From assembly GCF_964204645.1 (NCBI RefSeq), contig NC_134035.1, positions 4,528,501 to 4,592,500 of the forward strand: a stretch of DNA of 64,000 nucleotides, read 5' to 3'. This DNA comes from Tubulanus polymorphus (taxonomy: Eukaryota; Nemertea; Palaeonemertea; Tubulaniformes; Tubulanidae). Numbering within the stretch: position 1 is the first letter of the stretch; every line of letters starts with the position of its first letter. Below, piece by piece: positions 40,101 through 49,487 of this stretch. The position numbers and the translations under genes are program-made. The notes beneath the pieces are model-generated. The model did no database searches, was not told the DNA's origin, and worked only from the letters and a program-made list of their open reading frames with translations.

Positions 40101-42667
40101 GAATGTGGTCGGAAAAGTCGTCTTGTTACCCGAATTGCGGCGGAATCTCGTCGATAAATCGAACTCGCCGCTGCATTGACCCGACACCCAGAAACGGAGG
40201 ACTCGATTGTCCCGGCGAGGCGGTCGAGTATACACCGTGTAGGACGGATAGATGCGATATCGGTAGGTTTTGGGAACCAAATGGGCCCAGTTGGAGTGGA
40301 AAACAATGATTCCTCTCCCACGTTTATTTATGAATGCCGCAATTTTGAAACGGTAACAATAATAATGAGCGCCAAATAGCGCCCTTCACTGTGATGCAAT
40401 TTCCAATTGGCTGTTCATTAAATTGGTATTATTACCCCTAGTCTATATCTATAACTGTGTATCAGTCATCTCTCCCTGGAGAGAAGTGATATTGGTATTA
40501 TTACCCCTAACCTATATATGTAACTGTGTATCAGTCGTCTCTCCCTGGAGAGAAGTGATATCTGAGCAGGAACCATAACTAACTATTGTCTCTTGCAGGT
40601 GAATTCGATGCCGAATTCGAGAATTTGGGGATGCGCAAGTGGCAGAGTGTGGGTACTATGTCGTGGAAAATAAACCGTGGACCGACGAGAACGTCTAATT
40701 CTGGACCGAATGCCGATCACACTTTCGGAGACCAATACGGTAACATAGACACAATTAGAATCATTGTTACTGAGGATAGGTTAATCTTTACCACATGACC
40801 ACTGGTCTAATATAAGAACAAGTCTGGATAGGGGGCGCCACGTAGACTTTAAAACAAACGGTAATTTATGTCCTTTAATTATTGAAATTGCCGTTTCTAA
40901 GGTGGATACGCATACGCGGCTGGCAGCAGTGGACGACAAAACCAGTTTGCTGTACTAAAAGCTGACAACGTACCGGGAGGTTGCAATCTGACTTTTTTCT
41001 ATCACATGAAAGTCGACGGTTGGGATCAGTTGTTTTGGGTTTCTATCGATGATAACAAGGTGTTTGAGAGAAACGGACCCCAAGGCGACGCCTGGAAGGC
41101 GGGATCAGTAGCGATCCCTGATGGCAGTCACGAGGTTAGGAGAAGGAATTTCTGAATTCATTGCCAATGATTCAAGCCAATTTTGTGATAAGTAAACTAT
41201 TTAGATTGAATGTTTGTTATTTCGTTTTTAGGTGAAATTTGTCGTTAAAAGGGGTTCGTCTTATAGATGTGATGTGGGCCTCGATGATATCAAATTAGTT
41301 TGCGGTAATTATTGGGGATATTTTCATGAAGATAGTGCTATATTATTTGTATTTGTGCAGCTTTATCAATTCATCAGTTTTCACGAAACGGCTGTGAGAC
41401 ATGTCACGCTGGTTTCTGCGCTACGGCGGCCACGCACTCCTGGCCGGGGACCTGATTCACATGATCGTTATTTCAGGAAACGGAAATGGAGGTGGTGTCG
41501 ACTCGGAGCAACCCGCTGTATTGCCAAGTAACGATTTCGAGGTAGATTTTGGCAGCTGGACGAATACGAACTGGCAATTGAAGAAAGGGGAAACTCAGAC
41601 GTGGCATACCGGACCTAAACCAGGCGATCACACCAAAGGCGACCATACCGGTAAGGAGATATTAAAAAGTGTAGGTGCGGGCGGTTTTACCACGTTGTGT
41701 AGCGTATAGATTCTGCTTATCATCCCGGTGATAGAACAACGATATATTACTATGATAGGTTGATACACTGCGTTGAAAATGCGTGTTATGTATGGAATGA
41801 AAATAGGGAATAAGGACAGAAAAAAGCTTTAACAAATTCTTTTTCTTTACTACATAAGCGTCAATCACTGCTTCGAATTATGAAGCAGTATTTGCAGAAA
41901 TAATTATTCCCTTTTCAAATTAAAAACGTTTATTCGAAGTGACAGTTATGTCTTCGATTTAATATATCGTGCAGGAATAAAACTTACATTTATTTTTCTT
42001 CTGTATTTCAAGGTCAGTACATCTACTTGGAAGCGTCTAATGTCGAGCCTGGTTATACGGCCACTCTTGAGAACACGGTGACCACGTCGACCGGTACTTG
42101 TCAAATGGTTTTCTGGTATCAAATGTACGGGGCGGATATGGGCAGCTTAGAGGTGCACGTAAATGGCATTCGCGTTTTTAATCAGGTTCACTCTACCGGT
42201 ACGATGGACTGGATGTCTGGTAAAGTGACGATCCCAGCTGGTGCGAACACCAAGGTAGTTTTCTCAACTGCAAAGAAAAGATATTTGAGAATCTCATCAA
42301 AACAAGGCGTATTCAAAAATACCTCTTATCAATAAAGGAACATAGTTGTATCTTAATGTATATGTGAAGATATTTTCGTGTGTTTTATCATGACAGAAGC
42401 AACCTTTACAACGAATTTCAGAACGAACATAACTCAACAGCTGTATATACTGTTCATTTTTGTGGAATTTAATTCACAAAATGATTAGGTCCGATCTCCT
42501 TGACCGGCACTGAAGGCGTGGTATCATTATAATTCTAATATAAACTTTTTTTACTATATTTAGACATTTTATGATTTGTGTTTCAGGTGAAGTTTGTGGC
42601 AATCCGCGGTTCCGGTGTGCTCAGCGATATCGCGTTAGACGATATTTCATTCGAAAATTGTGAATAA
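37175..42667 (+). CDS. Secreted astacin metalloprotease with two TSP1 and two MAM-like modules (copy A)
   Basis: Fourteen GT-AG exons: 37175-37238, 37577-37735, 38079-38199, 38484-38587, 38838-38909, 39012-39227, 39733-39903, 40080-40262, 40599-40739, 40902-41134, 41232-41304, 41477-41650, 42013-42254, 42587-42667; 2,034 nt, 677 residues. A TAA lies in frame two codons before the ATG. Residues 1-20 are a hydrophobic signal peptide. The propeptide is short, with FLGD (23-26), the FxGD aspartate-switch motif of astacins. The catalytic domain (about 52-246) has HEIMHALGFNHEHTRPDR: zinc ligands His143, His147, His153 and catalytic Glu144, plus Met-turn SIMHY (Met198, Tyr200) and four conserved Cys. 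Two six-Cys TSP1 modules are at 247-303 and 304-363. MAM-like modules are at 364-513 and 514-677; both have the (N/T)GP..DHT motif. No membrane anchor. A secreted zinc endopeptidase is the established family role; the substrate is unknown. Exon limits are inferred from splice signals and frame. Confidence 0.92.
39403..39718 (+). repeat. Minisatellite in intron 6 of copy A, about 104-bp unit x3
   Basis: ATAGCTGTCGAACAG starts units at 39,403, 39,507 and 39,612 (periods 104 and 105). Each ends with GAAGCAAGAATTGAATTCAT or a variant. Intron 6 of copy B (around 46,160-46,258) has only one diverged unit, so the expansion followed the gene duplication. It explains why intron 6 is 505 bp here and 279 bp in copy B. 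Confidence 0.9.
39991..40016 (+). mobile_element. Solo pogo-like terminus in intron 7 (copy A)
   Basis: TACAGTAAAACCTCGTTATG matches the CAGT..ACCTCGTTA terminus seen at 36,041-36,065. The same motif is at 46,539 in copy B, so it predates the duplication. No second terminus is visible before exon 8. Confidence 0.3.
40422..40560 (+). repeat. 69-bp duplication in intron 8 (copy A)
   Basis: Two units start with ATTGGTATTATTACCCCTA (40,422 and 40,491) and end with CTCTCCCTGGAGAGAAGTGA. The corresponding stretch of copy B (47,013-47,155) also has two more diverged units. The core motif CATCTCTCCCTGG recurs outside the gene at 35,282. Confidence 0.85.
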
Positions 42668-42710
42668 AATCGTTATGTAATTCCTGCATCGAAAACAGTA
42701 GTCGAATAAA
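42663..42710 (+). terminator. Polyadenylation signals of copy A
   Basis: AATAAA overlaps the stop codon (42,663-42,668) and a second AATAAA lies at 42,705-42,710. The second is the better placed for cleavage about 20 nt downstream. Confidence 0.55.
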
Positions 42711-43149
42711 AACCGCTATCACGCTACATAGTTTAACTGGTGGCTCAAACTCGTGTTCGTTATTTTGTTTAAAACAGAGTTCATTGTAGTACAGGTTTTC
42801 TTGATTTCGACCGAATTGATGGCGAGAGAACTATTAATTGAAGTTGATGAAAATGTCTCGTCGAAATGTTGGTCCTTTTGATATATCAGGAAACTTTATT
42901 AGTTTAAGAAAAAATGAGCTAGCCTTAAAAGCTACAATTCCTTTAATGTAGTTAAATTCGCGAGAAAATGCATTTCAATATCAAGGTTTATTTCAGGCAG
43001 AATATCTGTTTTAATATAAATCTAATCGTTTCTGAAGAATATCGCCTAAAATAGTTATGTATCAAACTGGTCCTTGTGTTATATGGATTGTAGGTGTATT
43101 ATATGCACGTCGTTCAGAAGTGGATTCTTCTTGGACACCTGGAATCGCT

Positions 43150-43157
43150 TATATAAA
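43150..43157 (+). promoter_or_regulatory. TATA-like motif upstream of copy B
   Basis: TATATAAA within GCTTATATAAAAATTATT, about 725 bp upstream of the ATG. It would suit a promoter with a noncoding leader exon ending at a donor-like site, CACAAG|GTAACA, at about 43,328, spliced to the acceptor at 43,836. In copy A the same position reads CCTACACAAAAAATTATT (36,412). The transcription start is not known. Confidence 0.35.
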
Positions 43158-43837
43158 AATTATTATATTAAAACTTCAAATGTATATTATTAACACCTCA
43201 AACGACTCGATGGTGCTTCGTCTAGCTTGGGCCGATTAAAACGAGTTATTTATGCGCAGACATTGAATTCGATTTTCAAATATATCATATACGTCAGGTT
43301 GGTGAACACGTATTTCAAGACCACAAGGTAACAACCAACTAAACGGAAAGCATCGAATAAGGTATTTTTTTCCTTTGTTTCCGACAATCGAATTGTACAA
43401 AAACTACACAAACGACTGGTGGTTGCACACCCGAAGAGACAAGGCTAGCATTTCTATATTTTGAAATCGCCACATTTTTAGACTTTTGGTTTGAGCCCCG
43501 GTTTTTTTAGAGGAATCAGTTCTTGATTGCGAACTCGGCTTAGTTCGTTTCAGTAAAAAAACAGCAGTTTGAACGTTTTTATCCAGACTCGACCTTGCCC
43601 AAACCGGTCTAGGTCTATAAAATGAAATTGTTACGGTTGACACGCCGAAAATTCAATACATCTATTAATTCAATTATTTTTCTGTTTTACATGCGTGCGT
43701 GTTGGTTTTATTTATTTTTAATTGGTGATGGGTAATGAACTAATAAAGCAGCTCTGCAAACCTACAACCAGATTAAAATGGTTTATGATTTTTTTCCAAT
43801 GTCCTTCTTTCTTTATTTCATATTTTACCGATTGTAG

Positions 43838-43879
43838 CTAGATCGACTTTTACACGGTTGAAAGTTTAGCGGTTAAAGA
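43838..43879 (+). other. 5' UTR part of first coding exon, copy B (putative acceptor at 43,836)
   Basis: TTCTTTCTTTATTTCATATT and TGTAG precede CTAGATCGACTTTTACACGG, as in copy A. An in-frame TAA at 43,874-43,876 excludes a longer N-terminus within this exon. Confidence 0.35.
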
Positions 43880-46800
43880 ATGTTGTGGCTCTTGCTAATG
43901 GTCACTTTAGGTGATGCCGTTGCTGTTTTTGCATCGCAACCAGGTAGGTTGAAATATCAACCAGAAAATTACGCAATTAGAAACTAATTCTATCAACTAT
44001 ATTTTTCATAATCTTTAAGAGATTAATCGATTACGTATTCTAAATTTGTCATCGGCTTTTATTTTTAAAATTTGATTGATTTTCGCAATTTTCAATTATC
44101 AGATTGATTCGATTTGGGCTGTTGAGTTATTCTGTATTCAAACCTATTCATCTGAATTCGCGAAGAAAAGATCTGCCTCGTATTTTGTACTTCTTATTCA
44201 ATGAGATATATGTTACGATTCGCTCCCTTTTTTATGATAACTATCGATATTCATTTCAACTTCCACAGTCAAATTACGATAAGAAATTACGTAAATAATA
44301 TAGCAGATTGTAAAGATACGTTATTTATATCAGAATACGTTGCATTTTACTCATGCTATTTCTTATCGTAATTTGATTCGTTTATATATTTCTATCTCTA
44401 CTATGATATTTCATCAATTCTTTTCTGCAAGATTTCTTGGGAGACAATATCGAGATCGTGGATGGCGACGTTTTGCGTTATCGTAACAAACCGGATGCGG
44501 ATGGCCTGGACAAACGGTCAGCCATTTTCACACGCCGTAACCTGTGGCGCAATCGGACCGTTCCTTACACTTACAATCGTATCAGCGAAGGTAGAAAGTA
44601 CAAACGTTTTTTTTTCTAAAGCTTAACAAATTTTGTCCATTTAACTTTTTGTTTGTATTGCATTTTTCTGTTTATTCTGCTAAATCGTTAACTTTGTAAA
44701 AATTTCCATATTAAAAAAAATGAATCCGATAAGATTGATGTGCCGGCTATTTTTACTTTTCGATAACTACTCCATGGTGACCCTTCGCACGTGTCGTTTT
44801 AGCCGTGAAAGGACGCATTTTGAAAGCGATTGAACGTTTCCACAACAAGACATGCATCAGCTTCCGCGAAAAAACTGCAAATGACGTCGACTATCTATTT
44901 TTCGAAGGGGGATACCGTCGTGCGTAAGGGAAATTCGTCATATAATGCGGGATGCGGGATGTGTTAATATTCATGTGCCATTCAGTCAAAATATCATAGA
45001 TGCGAGTTGGATCCGACTGATTCGTTGAAAAACTGAATTTCTTTACATTCTCGTGAATTCCATTATATTCTCAGTAGTGAATTGTAATCAAGCAGTTTAT
45101 CTATCATCGAATATACTGCATTACTTTCACATTACTTTCGATAACTATAACCTAAAATGTAATATGTAGTCGCATATGAGAGTATGGCGACATTATGAGA
45201 TTATGTTTACAGGGTTTGTTTTTTCTTTTTAAATTGTTTAATTTCTTAGTTTTTGCGGCTCATTTACGGGAAGACAGGGTGGAAAGCAATATATCTTAAT
45301 CGGAGTCGAGTGCTCGTTGGGCTCAATTATGCATGAACTCATGCACGCTTTGGGTAAGTTACACTTTACGAGGAAGTGACTTTGTGTTCGGCGATCTTAT
45401 CATCTCGTTTATTACATAATGATAGCCAACTAAAGTCTGGTAAACTTTATAAAATATTTCTCCGAGCCGACCACTCGCCCCGATATCAAATCGGATGCAT
45501 TTCTGTTGTCAAAATAGATTCTCGATTTGGGCAACGCCTACTGTTTAATTATGATTGTTCATTTCTGAATTTATGATGCTTGTTATAGATTAGTTATTTC
45601 TAATTTCAAATATTTCTATAGGATTCTACCACGAACACAACCGACCCGATCGTAACGACTACATATCCATTTTTTGGGAGAATATCATGCCCGGTAAGGC
45701 AATAGAGTGTGAGATATATATATATAGGCCTATAAAGCCTACTGATGGTCGGGGTGATTTGAAATCGTGTTTCAATTTTTATTCGTAGGCACAGAGTCGT
45801 ACTTCGAGAAAAAGGTCGGCTCCGATATGCTCGGCGTTAACTACGACTATGACAGTATCATGCACTATCCAAAAAAGGCATTTTCTGTCAACAGAAAAGA
45901 TACGATAGAAGTCCTCGTTGATCCGAACACAGAGATCGGGCAACGGGTTAAATTCAGCGCGCTTGATTTAGTTCGCATCGATAAACTGTACGATTGCTCA
46001 ACCAGTAAGTGCCCTTATGAAAATACCACGACCCTCCAAATTCCACAGTTCCGAATTTAGGTACTGAACTCATTTCTAGTCGGATCTATAGAATTCCACG
46101 GTAAAAATTGAACTAGCATTTAAGATTTGGACTCGAATGAATAAGTCCAAACAAATAACTGTCGAACAGGACGGTGGACTGAGAGTGAACAGTCATTTTC
46201 AGGTCTAACAGTCCATTTCGAGTGAATCATTCGTTTGAAGAAGGGATGAAGCATGAATTATATTTCTTGTTGTAAATCTGTAGGTTTAGATAAAGGAGTT
46301 ACGCAGTGGTCGAATTGGGCGTCGTACGACTGCGCTTTTAAATGCGCAACGAAATCCCGTCAGAGATACTGTTTCACGAGCTCGAACTGCCCGATAAAGT
46401 ATTACACCGGAGTAGAAACTCAGTACGAAGACTGCACTGAAGCCGCGTGTAACGGTAAAGATGAAAACGATTTCATACGAATTAAATATTTGATACTGAA
46501 AACTTTTAATTGGTTACAATATTCGCGTCGGAACTAACTACAGTAAAACCTCGTTATGTAAGTCATGCTCTTTTCAAGCTTTCTTCACGTTTTTTTTTTC
46601 TACGATATTCGTCCAATTTTTAACGCAGTTCCCATAAATGGTCACTGGGGAAAGTGGTCGGAAAAGTCGTCTTGTTACCCGAATTGCGGCGGAATCTCAT
46701 CGATAAATCGAACTCGCCGCTGCATCGACCCGACACCCAGAAACGGAGGACTAGATTGTCCTGGCGAGGCGGTCGAGTATACGCCGTGTAGGATGGATAG

Positions 46801-49272
46801 ATGCGATATCGGTAGGTTTTGGGAACCAAGTAGGCCCAGTTGGAGTGGAAAACAATGATTCCTCTCTCACGTTCATTTATGAATGCAGCAATTTTGAAAC
46901 GATAACAATTTTAGTTTTTTTCGCCTGTCTTATTGGTTAACTCGATGATTAATAATGAGCGCCAAATAGCGCCCTTCACAGTGATGCAATTTCTAATTGG
47001 CTGTTCATTAAGTTGGTATTATTACCCTTAGCCTACTTCTGTAACTGTGTATCAGTCATCTCTCCCGGGAGAGAAGTGATATTATTATTATTATCCATAG
47101 CCTACATCTCCAACTCTAACCCAGTTATCTCTCTCCCAGGGGAGAGGTAACATCCGAGCAACTCTACTCAGTGTCCAGTAGTCTCCCATCAGACCAGGTA
47201 CCCAGAACTTAGCATACTATCTTGCAGGTGAATTCGATGCCGCATTCGAGAATTTGGGGATGCGCAAGTGGCAGAGTGTGGGTACTATGTCGTGGAAAAT
47301 AAACCGTGGACCGACGAGAACGACCAATTCCGGACCGAATGCCGATCACACTTTCGGAGACCAATACGGTAACATAGACACAATTCGAATCATTGTTACT
47401 GAGGATAGGTTAATCTTTACCATATGACCACTGGTCTAATACGCGAACAAGCCTGGGTAGCGGCACGTAGAATAAAACGAATGGTATTTATATTTTGGAA
47501 TTTTTGAAATTGTTTTTAAGGTGGATACGTATACGCGGCTGGCAGCTGGGGACGACAAAACCAGTTTGCTGTACTAGAAGCTGACGACGTACCGGGAGGT
47601 TGCAACCTGACTTTCTTCTATCACATGAAAGTCGACGGTTGGGATCAGTTGTTTTGGGTTTCTATCGATGATAACAAGGTGTTTGAGAGAAACGGACCCC
47701 AAGGCGACGCCTGGAAGGCGGGATCAGTAGCGATCCCTGATGGCAATCATGAGGTCATACGGACAAAGAGTTTCAGAATTCATTGCCAATGATTCAAGAC
47801 AGATTTGTAATAAGTTAACTATTTTGATTGAATGTTTGTTATTTCGTTTTCAGGTGAAATTTGTCGTTAAAAGGGGTTTGTCTTATAGATGTGATGTGGG
47901 CCTCGATGATATCAAATTAGTTTGCGGTAATTATTGGGAATATTTTCATGAAGATAGTGCTATATTATTCATATTTACATAGAAGGTGTGCTTCATTGGT
48001 TTCGAGAAACGGCTGTGAGACATGTCACGCTGGTTTCTATGCTACGGCGGCCATGCACTCCTGGTCGGAGAAATAATTCACATGATTGTTATTTCAGGAA
48101 ACGGAGATGGAGGTGGTGCCGAACCGGAGCAACCCGCTGTTTTGCCTAGTAACGATTTTGAGAAAGATTTTGGCAGCTGGACGAACACGAATTGGCAACT
48201 GGAAAATGGCGAAACTCCGACGTGGCATACCGGACCTAAACCAGGGGATCACACCAAAGGCGACTATACCGGTAATATGATATGTGGATTGTGCAGGTGC
48301 GGGTGGTTTTACCACCGTGTGCAGCGCACAGATTCTGCTTGTCATCCCGGTGATAGAACAACGATATACCACCAAGATAGGTCGATACACTGCGTCGAAA
48401 AAGAGTTTTATGTGTGAAATGAAAAAGGAAAAATTTAAAAAAGAAAAGAAGAGCTTTGACAAATGCTTGTTTAGTAATATTCCCCGAAGTGAAGAATCCC
48501 TCTTGAAAATAAAAATGTTTGTTCGAAGTGACAGTCATACTGTCTACGACGAGTTAAGTAGATCATGCCGAAATGAAACTTACATTTATTTTTCTTCTGC
48601 ATTTCAAGGTAAGTACATCTACATGGAAGCGTCTAATGTCGAGCCTGGTTATACGGCCACTCTTGAGAACACGGTGACCACGTCGACCAGTACTTGTCAA
48701 ATGGTTTTCTGGTATCAAATGTACGGGACGGATATGGGCAGCTTAGAGGTGCACGTAAACGGCGTTCGCGTTTTTAATCAGGTTCACTCTACCGGTACAA
48801 TGGACTGGGTGTCTGGTAAAGTGACGATCCCAGCTGGCGCGAACAAGGTAGTTTTCTCAACTGCAAAGAAAAGATATCTAAAAATCTCATCTAGACGAAT
48901 CGAATATAGAAGTAGCTATGAATAAAAGAACATAGTTGTGATTTTGATGTATACGCGAAAGATATTTTACTTATATATTTTACTAAAGATATTTTATCAT
49001 GACAGTAGGAATCGTTATAACGAATATCAGAATGAACTTTAGGCTCAAGCAGCCTACAATAGCTGTATATACTATTCTTTTATCTATGAATGTCATTCAC
49101 TGAATGATAATAAGGAAACGTGATATCATTTTAATCATGATATTAACATTCTTTTACTATATTTAGTAACATTTTTTTATTTGTGTTTCAGGTGAAGTTT
49201 GTGGCAATCCGCGGTTCCGGTATCCTCAGCGATATCGCGTTAGATGATGTTTCATTCGAAAATTGTGAATAA
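43880..49272 (+). CDS. Secreted astacin metalloprotease with two TSP1 and two MAM-like modules (copy B)
   Basis: Fourteen GT-AG exons: 43880-43943, 44432-44590, 44803-44923, 45250-45353, 45622-45693, 45789-46004, 46284-46454, 46629-46811, 47228-47368, 47521-47753, 47854-47926, 48098-48271, 48609-48847, 49192-49272; 2,031 nt, 676 residues. Exon lengths equal copy A except exon 13, which is one codon shorter. Order: signal peptide (1-20), short propeptide with FLGD (23-26), astacin domain with [18 protein letters not shown] (zinc ligands His143, His147, His153; Glu144) and SIMHY, TSP1 modules of six Cys each, and two MAM-like modules ending in Cys-Glu-stop. The first Cys pair usual in MAM domains is missing, the later Cys are kept. 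All catalytic residues are intact, so the product should be active. Exon 4 is the most changed exon relative to copy A. Exon 13 begins with GTAAGT, itself a donor consensus. Confidence 0.92.
47013..47155 (+). repeat. Degenerate duplication in intron 8 (copy B)
   Basis: Two diverged units around TTGGTATTATTACCCTTAGC (47,013) and TTATTATTATCCATAGCC (47,086), each ending in a CTCTCCC..GGGAGAG dyad. It corresponds to the 69-bp repeat of copy A at 40,422-40,560. Confidence 0.6.
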
Positions 49273-49273
49273 A
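49268..49273 (+). terminator. Polyadenylation signal of copy B
   Basis: AATAAA overlapping the stop codon. The downstream signal of copy A is altered here to AATGAA (about 49,308), so 3' end choice may differ between the paralogs. Confidence 0.45.
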
Positions 49274-49380
49274 ACTATCACGAAATTCCTACATCGAAAA
49301 CTGTAGTCGAATGAAAAACCACTTTCACGCAAAAACACTATCATGGTCTTAATTTTGTTAAAAATGACTTAGTTTTTTGT

Positions 49381-49487
49381 ACAGCAGGTTTTCTTCAGTA
49401 ATTGATACCGAAAATGAATTGGCGAAACTGGCGAAAACATCTCGTCGAAATATTGGTCCTTTTGATAAAGGAAACTTCATTATTTCA
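49381..49487 (+). repeat. Truncated start of a third tandem unit
   Basis: ACAGCAGGTTTTCTTCAGTA, then GATACCGAAAATGA, ACATCTCGTCGAAATATTGG and TCCTTTTGAT, match the first 110 bp of units A (36,080) and B (42,790). Similarity stops near 49,487, where unrelated sequence begins. No exon of the third unit is present in the window. Confidence 0.85.

Larger units (their letters stand above)
36081..42790 (+). repeat. Tandem gene unit A, about 6.7 kb
   Basis: Sequence from CAGCAGGTTTTGATACGACG onward is matched by 42,79x onward and again, briefly, at 49,381. The unit contains about 1.1 kb of upstream sequence, the full 14-exon gene and a short 3' flank. Introns as well as exons align with unit B, so the duplication copied genomic DNA. 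Confidence 0.9.
42791..49380 (+). repeat. Tandem gene unit B, about 6.6 kb
   Basis: Starts with ACAGGTTTTCTTGATTTCGA, aligned with 36,081 in unit A, and ends where a third partial unit begins at 49,381. Similarity covers upstream sequence, all exons and all introns. Confidence 0.9.

Noticed and set aside
48284-48925. 213-codon single-exon gene
   Set aside because: It is exon 13 of copy B with intron 12 and intron 13 sequence read through; copy A has stops in the same intron.
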